A DNA stretch of 64,000 nt from Pseudomonas chlororaphis. GTDB taxonomy: Bacteria; Pseudomonadota; Gammaproteobacteria; Pseudomonadales; Pseudomonadaceae. Both the position numbers and the translations under genes were made by a program. Of the stretch, positions 18,533 through 30,511 are shown in pieces; position 1 is the first letter of the stretch; each line of letters begins with the position of its first letter. The stretch spans positions 1-64,000 of the forward strand of contig NZ_JSFK01000002.1 of assembly GCF_000783395.1 (NCBI RefSeq), written 5' to 3'. Below the pieces are notes generated by a model. The model was given only the letters and a program-made list of their open reading frames with translations, did no database searches and was not told the DNA's origin.

Positions 18533-18714
18533 ACCTGTTTTTGCACCTCCTTGTTTTATTAAAAAACCAGAACCCTTATAGCGAAAAAATATTAAAACCT
18601 GTCATTTATTACAAGTTGCCTGCAACTACCTTTCGCCTAATCTCATCGACGCAATACGAGACAACCTATTTAACTTTAATACTTTAATACTTTAATATAC
18701 ATAAGGCGTATATC
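18533..18714. other. AT-rich promoter region with three tandem ACTTTAAT units
   Basis: About 180 AT-rich bases precede the broken gene. ACTTTAAT is repeated three times without interruption at 18673-18696, just before the ribosome site AAGGCG (18703-18708). No other feature is visible. Confidence 0.55.
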
Positions 18715-19065
18715 ATGAAAACTTACAATGGCTTTGTATTTAACTCCGCCGGCGAAGAGCATGCCGCCACACTCAAATTTGACGATCCAGCCCAGCAACC
18801 TGGCAAAATAAGTAACGGCTACATGGACTATTGCGGACTTGACTTCGGTGTCAATGGCGACTGCACAAAATCCACTTGAACTTATATTCTTACAGCGAAA
18901 TCAGATGCCAAAAAAAGAGATGAGACCAAGCATGGCCCAAGCACTCTCAGTATTGAGATGAAATCAACTGATGGAACCGACAATAACTTGCTAGGCACAG
19001 TTACCGTTAAATACGGCGGGCCGAATTTAGGCCAAACCTATGGAATCAGATTCACAAAAGATTGA
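18715..19065 (+). pseudogene. Small orphan gene interrupted by an in-frame TGA
   Basis: ATG 18715 has a good ribosome site (AAGG at about 18703). The frame stops at TGA 18877-18879 (codon 55) but then stays open in the same frame to TGA 19063-19065, giving 116 codons in all. Both halves read as normal protein: MKTYNGFVFNSAGEEHAATL before the stop, and TYILTAKSDAKKRDETKHG and NNLLGTVTVKYGGPN after it. A TGG to TGA change (Trp) is the simplest explanation. Recoding of TGA cannot be excluded. I do not recognise the family. The AT-rich base use differs from the core genes. Confidence 0.6.
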
Positions 19066-19104
19066 CAAACTTTTAGATAACTTCGTCAGGCGAAAAAGTA
19101 ACCC

Positions 19105-19135
19105 CACAAAAAACCCGCCTCACGGCGGGTTTCTT
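19105..19135 (-). terminator. Terminator of fba (bidirectional)
   Basis: The stem AAACCCGCC/GGCGGGTTT at 19111-19132 with a TCAC loop. On the minus strand it is followed by six T, giving a classic terminator for fba. It could also end transcription from the broken gene. Confidence 0.85.
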
Positions 19136-19158
19136 TTGAAGCAGTCTAACGCTCAGGC

Positions 19159-20223
19159 TTAGTTAACCTTAGCGTTCAACTCACCCTTCAGATAACGCTG
19201 ATACATCGCTTCCAGCGAGATCGGTTTGATCTTCGAAGCATTACCGGCAGTACCAAACGCTTCATAACGAGCGATACAAACATCACGCATCGCAGTAACA
19301 GTGGCGCCGAAGAATTTACGCGGGTCGAATTCGCTCGGGTTGGTGGCCATCAGGCGACGCATCGCACCGGTGGATGCCAAGCGCAGGTCGGTGTCGATGT
19401 TGACCTTGCGCACGCCGTACTTGATGCCTTCGACGATTTCTTCAACCGGTACGCCGTAGGTTTCTTTGATGTCGCCGCCGTACTGGTTGATGATCGCCAG
19501 CCACTCTTGTGGCACCGAGGACGAACCGTGCATCACCAGGTGGGTGTTCGGGATGCGCTTGTGGATTTCTTTGATACGGTCGATCGCCAGAACGTCGCCG
19601 GTAGGTGGCTTGGTGAACTTGTAGGCGCCGTGGCTGGTGCCGATGGCGATGGCCAGGGCGTCGACCTGAGTGCGTTTGACGAAGTCAGCGGCTTCTTCCG
19701 GGTCGGTCAGCATTTGGCTGTGATCCAGAACGCCTTCGGCGCCGATGCCGTCTTCTTCACCGGCCATGCCGGTTTCCAGCGAACCCAGGCAGCCCAGCTC
19801 GCCTTCTACCGAAACGCCGCAGGCGTGCGCCATGGCCACGGTTTGTTGGGTAACGCGGACGTTGTAGTCGTAGTCGGTCGGGGTCTTGCCGTCTTCGCCC
19901 AGCGAGCCGTCCATCATCACCGAGCTGAAGCCCAGTTGAATCGAGCGCTGGCAGACGTCAGGGCTGGTGCCGTGGTCCTGGTGCATGCACACCGGGATGT
20001 GCGGGAATTCTTCGATCGCGGCGAGGATCAGGTGACGCAGGAATGGCGCGCCGGCGTATTTACGGGCGCCGGCCGAAGCCTGAACGATCACCGGGGAGTC
20101 AGTCTTGTCAGCGGCTTCCATGATGGCGCGCATCTGCTCAAGGTTGTTGACGTTGAAGGCTGGAACGCCATAGCCGAATTCGGCTGCGTGGTCCAACATC
20201 TGGCGCATGCTGATAAGTGCCAT
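19159..20223 (-). CDS. fba: Fructose-bisphosphate aldolase class II
   Basis: A 354-residue class II (zinc) aldolase that interconverts fructose 1,6-bisphosphate with dihydroxyacetone phosphate and glyceraldehyde 3-phosphate. In pseudomonads it works mainly for gluconeogenesis. Zinc-site segments are visible: [12 protein letters not shown] and [28 protein letters not shown] is the phosphate-binding and substrate region. The ATG at 20223 follows GGGAGAGACA. It is the last gene of the minus-strand tkt-epd-pgk-fba block, separated from mliC by a REPIN and ended by a strong terminator. Its 3' end has been duplicated at 18424-18532. Confidence 0.95.
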   Translation of the reverse strand: MALISMRQMLDHAAEFGYGVPAFNVNNLEQMRAIMEAADKTDSPVIVQASAGARKYAGAPFLRHLILAAIEEFPHIPVCMHQDHGTSPDVCQRSIQLGFSSVMMDGSLGEDGKTPTDYDYNVRVTQQTVAMAHACGVSVEGELGCLGSLETGMAGEEDGIGAEGVLDHSQMLTDPEEAADFVKRTQVDALAIAIGTSHGAYKFTKPPTGDVLAIDRIKEIHKRIPNTHLVMHGSSSVPQEWLAIINQYGGDIKETYGVPVEEIVEGIKYGVRKVNIDTDLRLASTGAMRRLMATNPSEFDPRKFFGATVTAMRDVCIARYEAFGTAGNASKIKPISLEAMYQRYLKGELNAKVN

Positions 20224-20366
20224 TGTGTGTGTCTCTCCCGGTTGAGGGTCGTTAATCGTGCCAGCCTGCCGGAGCGGCGGCGGCTATTCAAGTGATTGCA
20301 GATCGGGGGTTGAGGCCCGGTCTGGTGATTCGATAAAGCAAAATCCTGAGAGCTACACAGAACCCC

Positions 20367-20455
20367 TGTGGGAGCGAGCCTGCTCGCGAAAGCAATCTTG
20401 CAGTCGCTGATGCAGTGCCTTTCAGACCGCTTTCGCGAGCAGGCTCGCTCCCACA
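20367..20455. repeat. REPIN, family A, inward pair
   Basis: Inverted GTGGGAGCGAGCCTGCTCGCGA copies flank a loop of about 45 bp between fba and the mliC-like gene. Confidence 0.9.
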
Positions 20456-20475
20456 TTAGAACTGTGGTGTGTCAA

Positions 20476-20808
20476 TTACTGCGCTTTGCAGCCGCGGCCG
20501 ATCAGGTCATTGGTGGCGACCCAGTACACCAGGCCTTCCTCACCTTTGACGTGAAACGCCAGCATGCCGTCGCTGTACAGCGTGCCCGAGGCGCCCGGCT
20601 CTTCTTTCAGGCGATAGACCTGATCACCGCCACCCAGCCGAACGTCGACTTCCTTCTGGCCGGCATCGGCGTAACGCCACAGCACTTTGGCCTGGCTGTC
20701 GCAGGTCCAGGTGGTCCAGTTGTCCGCCGGGGCAGAAGACTGAAACAGGTTCAACTGCGCGCAACCGCCCAACAATGCCAACGCCGCAATGGCGATCAAG
20801 CCTTTCAT
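20476..20808 (-). CDS. mliC: MliC-family lysozyme inhibitor lipoprotein
   Basis: A 110-residue lipoprotein: a hydrophobic N-terminus ends in the lipobox LLGGC (lipidated Cys at about residue 16). A small beta domain of the MliC/PliC family follows (TTWTCDSQAKVLWRYADAG; LKEEPGASGTLYSDGMLAF; C-terminal IGRGC). The paired cysteines in TWTC and RGC would form the family's disulfide. Such proteins block c-type lysozyme and protect cell-wall peptidoglycan. The ATG follows GAGGAA. It sits in the central-carbon block without an obvious functional link. Confidence 0.85.
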   Translation of the reverse strand: MKGLIAIAALALLGGCAQLNLFQSSAPADNWTTWTCDSQAKVLWRYADAGQKEVDVRLGGGDQVYRLKEEPGASGTLYSDGMLAFHVKGEEGLVYWVATNDLIGRGCKAQ

Positions 20809-20865
20809 CCGTGTTCCTCGACTGACGGCACACGCCGCCAGCCCTGAGTTAAAGAGTCAGACCCG

Positions 20866-21087
20866 TCAAGGACAACCATGTTCCTTGGCCGGGGTTTGCG
20901 TCTCGTATTTGTCCAGACCGTCCGGCCCCGAACGCTTGTTCAGCACCGGGTTGGTTTCAGCCTGCCAGTCGGCCTGATAACAGCCCTTCTGCGACTCGCT
21001 CGGCGCCGGCGTGGCTTCGGCCTTCGGGTTACTCCCGCAGGCCGCCAGCGTACCGGTCAGCAACAACAGCGCTAACGACTTGACCAT
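20866..21087 (-). CDS. Small lipoprotein, unknown function
   Basis: A 73-residue protein from ATG 21087, fixed by the ribosome site AAAGGAG. The N-terminus MVKSLALLLLTGTLAACGSN is a lipoprotein signal with the lipobox LAAC. The mature part is short, polar and proline-containing, with two more cysteines (KGCYQADW and the final HGCP). It lies 34 bases downstream of pgk on the same strand and is probably cotranscribed. I do not recognise a family. Confidence 0.72.
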   Translation of the reverse strand: MVKSLALLLLTGTLAACGSNPKAEATPAPSESQKGCYQADWQAETNPVLNKRSGPDGLDKYETQTPAKEHGCP

Positions 21088-21121
21088 GAAAACACTCCTT
21101 TGCCTGGCCAAACGGGCGGCC

Positions 21122-22285
21122 TCAGGCCTTGGCCCGGCTTTCCAGGACTTCAACGGCTGGCAGCACTTTGCCCTCGACGAATTCGAGGAACGCGCCACCA
21201 CCGGTGGAAATGTAGGAGATTTGCTCAGCCACGCCATATTTATCGATCGCAGCCAGAGTGTCGCCACCGCCAGCGATGGAGAACGCGGAGCTTTCAGCGA
21301 TGGCTTGCGCCAGTACTTTGGTGCCGTTGCCGAACTGGTCGAACTCGAACACGCCGACCGGACCGTTCCACAGAATGGTTTTCGACGATTTCAGCAATTC
21401 GGCGAAGTTCGCCGCGGTTTGCGGCCCGATGTCCAGAATCATGTCGTCAGCCGCGACGTCAGCGATCAGCTTGACGGTGGCTTCAGCGGTTTCGGCAAAT
21501 TCTTTGGCAACAACTACGTCCACCGGCAATGGCACGCTGACTTTGGCAGCGATGGCGCGCGCGGTGTCGAGCAGGTCCGGCTCGTACAGCGACTTGCCAA
21601 CCGGGTGACCGGCCGCCGCGAGGAAAGTGTTGGCGATGCCGCCGCCGACGATCAGTTGATCGCAGATCTGGCTCAGGCTGTTCAGCACGTCGAGTTTGGT
21701 CGACACCTTGGAGCCGGCAACAATGGCCGCCATTGGTTGTGCCGGTGCGCCCAGAGCTTTGCCCAGTGCATCCAGTTCAGCGGCCAGCAGCGGACCTGCG
21801 GCAGCGACTTTGGCGAACTTGGCCACGCCGTGGGTCGAACCTTCGGCGCGATGCGCGGTGCCGAACGCGTCCATCACGAATACGTCGCACAGGGCGGCGT
21901 ATTGCTGGGCCAGTTCGTCAGCGTTCTTTTTCTCGCCTTTGTTGAAGCGCACGTTTTCGAACAGCACGATGTCGCCGGCCTTGACGTCAACACCGCCCAG
22001 GTAATCAGCCACCAGCGGCACTTCGCGGCCCAAGGCCTTGCTCAGGTAGTCAGCGACAGGCTTGAGGCTGTTCTCGGCGGAGAACTCGCCTTCGGTCGGA
22101 CGGCCAAGGTGCGAGCAGACCATCACGGCCGCGCCTTTTTCCAGGGCCAGCTTGATGGTCGGCAGCGAAGCCAGGATACGCGCGTCGCTGGTGACAACAC
22201 CGTCCTTGACTGGGACGTTGAGGTCTTCGCGGATCAATACGCGCTTACCTTGCAGATCGAGGTCGGACATCTTCAACACGGTCAT
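21122..22285 (-). CDS. pgk: Phosphoglycerate kinase
   Basis: A 387-residue enzyme making ATP and 3-phosphoglycerate from 1,3-bisphosphoglycerate, or the reverse in gluconeogenesis. [15 protein letters not shown] is the N-terminal substrate signature, and [10 protein letters not shown] follows. The C-terminal [11 protein letters not shown] and AGGGDTLAA form the nucleotide site. I chose ATG 22285, which follows AGGAAG; a GTG nine bases earlier is the alternative. It lies 12 bases after epd, so the two are one operon. Confidence 0.95.
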   Translation of the reverse strand: MTVLKMSDLDLQGKRVLIREDLNVPVKDGVVTSDARILASLPTIKLALEKGAAVMVCSHLGRPTEGEFSAENSLKPVADYLSKALGREVPLVADYLGGVDVKAGDIVLFENVRFNKGEKKNADELAQQYAALCDVFVMDAFGTAHRAEGSTHGVAKFAKVAAAGPLLAAELDALGKALGAPAQPMAAIVAGSKVSTKLDVLNSLSQICDQLIVGGGIANTFLAAAGHPVGKSLYEPDLLDTARAIAAKVSVPLPVDVVVAKEFAETAEATVKLIADVAADDMILDIGPQTAANFAELLKSSKTILWNGPVGVFEFDQFGNGTKVLAQAIAESSAFSIAGGGDTLAAIDKYGVAEQISYISTGGGAFLEFVEGKVLPAVEVLESRAKA

Positions 22286-22297
22286 GGGTCGCACTTC

Positions 22298-23350
22298 CTA
22301 CGGTTTTTTTGAAGTTGCTGTTTGCAGATAGTGTTCTGCAACGTCCAGCATTCGGTTGGCAAAACCCCACTCGTTGTCGAACCAGGCCAGGATGTTCACC
22401 AGCTTGGGGCCGGAAACACGGGTCTGACTGGCATCGACGATGGCCGAATGTGGGTCATGGTTGAAATCACAACTGGCGTGCGGCAGCTCGGTGTAGGCCA
22501 GCAGACCTTTGAGCGGGCCATGGGTGGCGGCCTCGCGCAGGATCCGGTTGACCTCATTGGCATCGGTCGCGGTGGCGGTCTGCATCGTGATGTCGAGGCA
22601 GGACACGTTGACCGTCGGCACGCGTACGGCTTTGGCCTGGATTCGCCCGGCAAGTTCCGGCAGCAGGCGCTCGATACCACGCGCCAGACCAGTGGACACC
22701 GGGATCACCGACTGAAACGCCGAACGCGTGCGGCGCAGGTCTTCGTGGTGATAGGCGTCGATCACCGGCTGATCGTTCATCGCCGAGTGAATCGTGGTGA
22801 TCGATACGTAATCGAGGCCGATCGCCTTGTCGAGCAAGCGCAACAGCGGCACACCGCAGTTGGTGGTGCAGGAGGCGTTGGACACCAGCAGTTCGTCGCC
22901 GGTCAGGCAGTCCTGATTGACGCCGTAAACGATAGTGGCGTCGACATCCGCCTCGCTGGCCATCGGCTGCGAGAACAACACGCGCGGCGCGCCAGCGTCG
23001 AGAAAGCGCTGGCCATCTTCACGGGTGTTATAGGCACCGGAACATTCGAGCACCAGATCGACGCCGAGTGACGCCCAATCGATGCCTTCGGGGGTGGCAC
23101 TGCGCAGGACCTTCACGCAGTCGCCATTAATATGCAGACAATCGCCTTCAACTCGCACTTCGCCCGGAAAGCGGCCGTGGGTGGAGTCGAAGCGTGTCAG
23201 GTATTCGATGCTGGCCATGTCAGCCAGATCGTTGATCGCGACAATTTCAAACCCGGCTTTCTCGCCTCGCTCAAACAACGCACGCAAGACGCAACGACCA
23301 ATGCGGCCGTAGCCGTTGAGTGCAACTTTGTAGGGACGCGGTTGAGGCAT
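22298..23350 (-). CDS. epd: Erythrose-4-phosphate dehydrogenase
   Basis: A 350-residue GAPDH-fold enzyme from ATG 23350. A longer frame to 23491 runs through a REPIN and is spurious. The Rossmann start is VALNGYGRIGRCVLRAL, and the catalytic Cys is in SNASCTTNC. E4P dehydrogenase (Epd/GapB) makes 4-phosphoerythronate for pyridoxal phosphate synthesis. It is named Epd rather than glycolytic GAPDH because of its place between tkt and pgk and its AIVDASQTRVSG-type C-terminal half. Substrate choice is inferred. It is cotranscribed with pgk. Confidence 0.88.
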   Translation of the reverse strand: MPQPRPYKVALNGYGRIGRCVLRALFERGEKAGFEIVAINDLADMASIEYLTRFDSTHGRFPGEVRVEGDCLHINGDCVKVLRSATPEGIDWASLGVDLVLECSGAYNTREDGQRFLDAGAPRVLFSQPMASEADVDATIVYGVNQDCLTGDELLVSNASCTTNCGVPLLRLLDKAIGLDYVSITTIHSAMNDQPVIDAYHHEDLRRTRSAFQSVIPVSTGLARGIERLLPELAGRIQAKAVRVPTVNVSCLDITMQTATATDANEVNRILREAATHGPLKGLLAYTELPHASCDFNHDPHSAIVDASQTRVSGPKLVNILAWFDNEWGFANRMLDVAEHYLQTATSKKP

Positions 23351-23402
23351 GGGGTTCTCGATAGTACGCAGGCAGACGCAATGTTTGTTGCAACACAACC
23401 CT

Positions 23403-23491
23403 TGTGGGAGCTGGCTTGCCAGCGATAGGGCCATTCGCTTCAACATATATGCTGACTGAACGGACGCTATCGCTGGCAAGCCAGCTCCCAC
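23403..23491. repeat. REPIN, family B, inward pair
   Basis: Inverted GTGGGAGCTGGCTTGCCAGCGAT copies flank a loop of about 45 bp between tkt and epd, inside an otherwise operon-like block. Confidence 0.9.
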
Positions 23492-23528
23492 AGGGATTGC
23501 GGTGACCCTGAGGCCACCGCGCTGTGCC

Positions 23529-25526
23529 TTAGTCTTCCAGCAGCTCTTCAGCCTGACCCAGGATGTTTTCCAGGGTGAAACCGAACTCTTCGAACAGTGC
23601 CGAAGCCGGAGCCGATTCGCCGTAAGTGGTCATGCCGATCACGCGACCTTCCAGACCCACGTACTTGAACCAGAAGTCGGCGTGAGCCGCTTCGATCGCG
23701 ATACGTGCGCTGACCTGCAACGGCAGCACGGCTTGCTTGTAGCCGGCGTCCTGAGCATCGAACACGCTGGTGCAAGGCATCGAAACCACGCGCACTTTAC
23801 GGCCCTGCTCGGTCAGCTTGTCGTAAGCCTGAACCGCCAGACCGACTTCCGAACCGGTGGCAATCAGGATCAGCTCAGGCTCGCCTGCGCAGTCCTTCAG
23901 CACGTAACCGCCACGGCTGATGTCGGCAATCTGGCCGGCATCGCGCTCCTGGTGTTGCAGGTTCTGACGCGAGAAGATCAGCGCCGATGGGCCGTCCTTG
24001 CGCTCCAGCGCATTTTTCCAGGCCACGGCCGATTCAACGGCATCGGCTGGACGCCAGGTGTCGAGGTTCGGTGTGGTACGCAGGCTGGTCAGTTGCTCGA
24101 TCGGCTGGTGCGTCGGGCCGTCTTCGCCCAGACCGATGGAGTCGTGGGTGTAGACGTGGATCACTTGCTTCTTCATCAGCGCCGACATGCGCACGGCGTT
24201 GCGCGCATATTCCATGAACATCAGGAAGGTCGCGCCGTAAGGCACCAGGCCGCCGTGCAGGGTCACGCCGTTCATGATTGCGGTCATGCCGAATTCGCGC
24301 ACGCCGTAGTACATGTAGTTACCGCTGGCATCTTCAGCGCTGACGCCTTTGCAACCTTTCCACAGGGTCAGGTTGGAACCGGCCAGGTCAGCCGAACCGC
24401 CAAGCAGTTCCGGCAGCAACGGGCCGAACGCGTTCAGGGTGTTCTGGCTGGCTTTACGGCTGGCGATGGTTTCGCCTTTGGCCGCAACTTCAGCGATGTA
24501 AGCCGAAGCTTTTTCGGAGAAGTCAGCCGGCAGTTCACCGCTCAGACGACGCACCAGTTCGTTGGCTTCGGTCGGGAATGCAGCGGAGTAAGCAGCGAAA
24601 CGCTGATCCCACTCGGCTTCGGCCGCGCGACCTTTTTCCTTGGCATCCCACTCGGCATAGATGTCGGCCGGGATTTCGAACGGACCGTGGTTCCAGTTCA
24701 GCGCCTGACGAGTCAGAGCAATTTCCGCGTCGCCCAGTGGCGCGCCGTGGCAGTCTTCTTTGCCCTGCTTGTTCGGCGAACCGAAACCGATGGTGGTCTT
24801 GCAGCAGATCAGCGTCGGCAGCGGGCTCTTGCGCGCGGTTTCGATGGCGGTCTTGATCTCTTCCGGGTCGTGACCGTCAACGTTGCGGATCACCTGCCAG
24901 TTGTAGGCTTCGAAACGCTTCGGGGTGTCATCGGTGAACCAGCCTTCGACTTCGCCGTCGATGGAGATGCCGTTGTCATCGTAGAAAGCGATCAGCTTGC
25001 CCAGACCCAGCGTACCGGCCAAGGAGGCGACTTCGTGGGAAATGCCTTCCATCATGCAGCCATCACCCAGGAACACGTAGGTGTGGTGGTCAACGATGTT
25101 GTGGTTTGGACGGTTGAACTGCGCTGCCAGAACTTTTTCTGCCAGAGCGAAACCGACGGCGTTGGCCAGACCCTGACCCAGCGGGCCGGTGGTGGTTTCA
25201 ACGCCCGGGGTGTAACCGAATTCAGGGTGGCCCGGGGTGCGGCTGTGCAGTTGACGGAACTGCTTGAGGTCTTCGATCGACAGGTCGTAACCGGTCAGGT
25301 GCAGCAGCGAGTAGATCAACATCGAGCCGTGGCCGTTGGACAGCACGAAGCGGTCACGGTCGGCGAACGATGGATTGCTCGGGTTGTGCTTGAGGTAGTC
25401 GCGCCAAAGCACTTCGGCGATATCTGCCATACCCATAGGGGCACCGGGATGGCCGCTGTTGGCTTTTTGCACGGCATCCATGCTGAGGGCACGAATGGCG
25501 TTGGCACGCTCACGACGGCTAGGCAT
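23529..25526 (-). CDS. tkt: Transketolase
   Basis: A 665-residue thiamine-diphosphate enzyme of the pentose phosphate pathway. The N-terminal [20 protein letters not shown] is typical, with [12 protein letters not shown]. The ThDP motif begins GDGCMMEG and ends near the metal-binding region [12 protein letters not shown]. The pyrimidine domain has [16 protein letters not shown] with conserved His and Glu. The length matches bacterial Tkt (about 665). The promoter region is shared with the divergent arsR-type gene. Confidence 0.95.
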   Translation of the reverse strand: MPSRRERANAIRALSMDAVQKANSGHPGAPMGMADIAEVLWRDYLKHNPSNPSFADRDRFVLSNGHGSMLIYSLLHLTGYDLSIEDLKQFRQLHSRTPGHPEFGYTPGVETTTGPLGQGLANAVGFALAEKVLAAQFNRPNHNIVDHHTYVFLGDGCMMEGISHEVASLAGTLGLGKLIAFYDDNGISIDGEVEGWFTDDTPKRFEAYNWQVIRNVDGHDPEEIKTAIETARKSPLPTLICCKTTIGFGSPNKQGKEDCHGAPLGDAEIALTRQALNWNHGPFEIPADIYAEWDAKEKGRAAEAEWDQRFAAYSAAFPTEANELVRRLSGELPADFSEKASAYIAEVAAKGETIASRKASQNTLNAFGPLLPELLGGSADLAGSNLTLWKGCKGVSAEDASGNYMYYGVREFGMTAIMNGVTLHGGLVPYGATFLMFMEYARNAVRMSALMKKQVIHVYTHDSIGLGEDGPTHQPIEQLTSLRTTPNLDTWRPADAVESAVAWKNALERKDGPSALIFSRQNLQHQERDAGQIADISRGGYVLKDCAGEPELILIATGSEVGLAVQAYDKLTEQGRKVRVVSMPCTSVFDAQDAGYKQAVLPLQVSARIAIEAAHADFWFKYVGLEGRVIGMTTYGESAPASALFEEFGFTLENILGQAEELLED

Positions 25527-25732
25527 CGCTGATCTCCTGGGTTCTGGTAAGTCGAAACGGAAAAAAGGAGGGCATTTTCCCTCACCGGGGCGCCTCGGGG
25601 CAATGACAGATAGTCATCGGGGGGCGTTTTTCCAATGGATAGCGGCGCTTTCTGTTGGTGAAACCTTTCCGCTACTCGTTTGTAGAGTTAACCGGTGGGT
25701 GAGAAGTGCAATAAAAAGCGCCATTGATCGAG

Positions 25733-25756
25733 CAATATCAAAACTTTTTGATATTG
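25733..25756. promoter_or_regulatory. Perfect 24-bp palindrome, candidate operator
   Basis: The arms CAATATCAAAA (25733-25743) and TTTTGATATTG (25746-25756) are exact inverted repeats around CT. It lies 40 bases upstream of the ArsR-methyltransferase ATG, as expected for autorepression by a dimeric winged-helix regulator. I found no second copy in the tkt, ahcY or metF upstream regions. Confidence 0.65.
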
Positions 25757-25796
25757 GCCTTGCGATGAATTCCCCCCGTCTCTAGACTGCGGCCCT

Positions 25797-26792
25797 ATGA
25801 ATTTACGCGTGCCTTCCATTCGCCATGACGATTGCGACGAGCTGGCGGCCCTGTGCAAGGCCGGCGGCGATCCGTTGCGGCTGAATGTCTTGCGCGCACT
25901 GGCCAACGATTCGTTCGGTGTTCTGGAACTGGCGCAGATCTTCGGCATCGGCCAGTCCGGCATGAGTCATCACCTTAAAGTGTTGGCACAGGCCGATCTG
26001 GTAGCGACCCGCCGTGAAGGCAACGCGATTTTCTATCGCCGCGCCCTGCCCCACACCGAACTGCTCGGCGGCAAGCTGCACGCGGCATTGTTAGAAGAAG
26101 TCGACAACCTGGATCTGCCTGACGACGTGCAGGCGCGCATCGAACAGGTTCACGGCCAGCGTGCCGCGGCCAGCCAGGACTTTTTCGCCCGGGTCGCGGA
26201 GAAATTCCGTGCCCAGCAAGACTTGATCGCAGGCCTGCCGCAGTACCGTGACAGCGTGCTGGCCCTGCTCGACAAACTGAACTTCAATGGCGCAGCCACG
26301 GCCATTGAAGTCGGCCCCGGCGATGGTGCTTTTTTGCCGGAACTGGCGCGACGCTTCGACACCGTAACCGCGCTGGACAACAGCCCGGCGATGCTCGAAC
26401 TGGCGCGTCAGGTATGTGAACGTGAACAGCTGGCTAACGTCAGCCTGCAATTGGCCGATGCATTGAACGGCACCAGCCTTCAGGCCGATTGCGTGGTGTT
26501 GAACATGGTGTTGCACCATTTCGCCGCGCCGGCCGATGCGCTCAAGCACATGGCCGACCTGCTGCAACCGGGCGGTAGTCTGCTCGTGACAGAGTTATGT
26601 AGCCACAACCAGAGTTGGGCCAGGGAGGCCTGCGGTGATCTGTGGTTGGGGTTTGAACAGGACGATTTGGCCCGTTGGGCCACCGCTGCGGGACTCGTTC
26701 CCGGGGAAAGCCTCTATGTAGGCTTACGTAATGGTTTCCAGATCCAGGTCCGCCATTTTCAGCGACCGGCTGGCGACACTCACCATCGGTAA
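25797..26792 (+). CDS. ArsR-family regulator fused to a SAM methyltransferase domain (SahR-like candidate)
   Basis: A 331-residue fusion. Residues about 15-95 are an ArsR winged helix (DPLRLNVLRALANDSFGVLELAQ; recognition helix near GMSHHLKVLAQADLV; wing RREGNAIFYRRAL; shown in parts). Residues about 145-320 are a class I methyltransferase fold with the SAM loop AIEVGPGDGAFLPELA and VLNMVLHHFAAP. No cysteine metal site like that of ArsR is seen, so I infer a SAM/SAH-type ligand, as in SahR-like regulators of the methionine cycle. It is 18 bases upstream of metK and behind the palindrome, so it probably autoregulates an operon with metK. Real methylation activity is possible. Confidence 0.8.
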   Translation: MNLRVPSIRHDDCDELAALCKAGGDPLRLNVLRALANDSFGVLELAQIFGIGQSGMSHHLKVLAQADLVATRREGNAIFYRRALPHTELLGGKLHAALLEEVDNLDLPDDVQARIEQVHGQRAAASQDFFARVAEKFRAQQDLIAGLPQYRDSVLALLDKLNFNGAATAIEVGPGDGAFLPELARRFDTVTALDNSPAMLELARQVCEREQLANVSLQLADALNGTSLQADCVVLNMVLHHFAAPADALKHMADLLQPGGSLLVTELCSHNQSWAREACGDLWLGFEQDDLARWATAAGLVPGESLYVGLRNGFQIQVRHFQRPAGDTHHR

Positions 26793-26810
26793 ATTCAGGA
26801 AAACATCGAG

Positions 26811-28001
<1,191 letters not shown>

Positions 28002-28020
28002 GACTTCCCCCCGCGGTACA

Positions 28021-28058
28021 AAAAAGCCCCGCACGGTTCGCGCCGTGCGGGGCTTTTT
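28021..28058 (+). terminator. Strong terminator after metK
   Basis: AAAAAGCCCCGCACGG and CCGTGCGGGGCTTTTT form a perfect 16-bp stem around a 6-base loop, with an A tract and a T tract, so it can work in both directions. Confidence 0.95.
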
Positions 28059-28093
28059 CATGCCTGAAACCGGGAGTTCAACTCAGAACGTTC

Positions 28094-28165
28094 AGGTCGA
28101 TGCATATCTAGCAAACCACTCGGTCAGTCCCCTCTCCCTCCGGGAGAGGGTTAGGGTGAGGGGCT
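28094..28165. repeat. Partial family D repeat
   Basis: Half of the composite element: TCAGGTCGATGCATA, then GTCAGTCCCCTCTCCC/GGGAGAGGGTTAGGGTGAGGGG. The opposite outer arm is missing. Confidence 0.75.
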
Positions 28166-28248
28166 GTTTTCACTGCACAGAAACAAGCCGTAAAACACCC
28201 ATCCGGCGGAGTAAATATCTTCGCCTAACCTTCAAACATTCCCCTTGA

Positions 28249-29940
<1,692 letters not shown>

Positions 29941-30037
29941 CTACGCAATCCCGGCGCGCCGGGAACCCAAAGGCTGCCGCGGCGCTCCAACAGCGCAGTG
30001 CCGCCCTGACCTGATTGCCTTTGCACATGGAGCTTTT

Positions 30038-30433
30038 ATGAAATTTCTCGCACCGCTCGCCTTGCTGACCCTTTGCGGCGTAATGGCCGCCCCTGTAATG
30101 GCCGACGAAGACGCCCCGGGCCTGACCGGTTGCGCTGCCAAGAAGCAGGGCATCATGAATCAGATCGAACAGGCGAAATCGCGCGGCAATGTCGATCAGC
30201 AGGCTGGCCTGGAAACGGCCTTGCGCGAAGTGACCGAGCATTGCACCGACGCGGGTCTGAAGAAAGAACGCGAAAACAAAGTGCTTGAGGCCAAACACGA
30301 AGTCAGTCAGCGTCAGGCCGATCTCGATAAAGCCATGAAGAAAGGCGATCCAGAGAAGATCAACAAGCGCAAAGAAAAACTCGCCGAATCGCGCAAAGAA
30401 CTGCAGGACGCGCTGGAAGAAATCGATAAATAA
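30038..30433 (+). CDS. DUF1090 periplasmic protein
   Basis: A 131-residue protein from ATG 30038 (ribosome site GGAG); the frame to 29915 is overlap only. The signal peptide ends VMAAPVMADE. The mature protein is almost all helix and heptad-like (KKERENKVLEAKHEVSQRQ; KINKRKEKLAESRKELQDAL), with two cysteines (TGCAAKK and EHCTDAG). This fits the DUF1090 family (E. coli YqjC type), whose role is unknown. A family C repeat behind it may act as terminator. Confidence 0.85.
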   Translation: MKFLAPLALLTLCGVMAAPVMADEDAPGLTGCAAKKQGIMNQIEQAKSRGNVDQQAGLETALREVTEHCTDAGLKKERENKVLEAKHEVSQRQADLDKAMKKGDPEKINKRKEKLAESRKELQDALEEIDK

Positions 30434-30437
30434 AAAT

Positions 30438-30506
30438 CAAAAGATCGCAGCCTGCGACAGCTCATACCCTGATCAATGCAGGAGCTGCCGCAAGCTGCGA
30501 TCTTTT
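30438..30506. repeat. Family C hairpin repeat (AAAAGATCGCAGC / GCTGCGATCTTTT)
   Basis: Inverted arms AAAAGATCGCAGC and AAGCTGCGATCTTTT. With A and T tracts at the ends it could end transcription of both convergent neighbours. Confidence 0.85.
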
Positions 30507-30511
30507 AAATA

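Noticed and set aside
18877..18879. In-frame TGA as a selenocysteine codon
   Set aside because: No redox motif around it and no evident SECIS hairpin; a TGG to TGA mutation is simpler. Kept only as an alternative.
23502..25532. 676-codon frame opposite tkt
   Set aside because: Antisense shadow; the translated sequence has no recognisable protein features and tkt is certain.
25797..26792. ArsR protein as an arsenic or metal sensor
   Set aside because: No ELCVC-type cysteine motif is seen; the methyltransferase domain and metK neighbour point to methyl-cycle metabolites instead.
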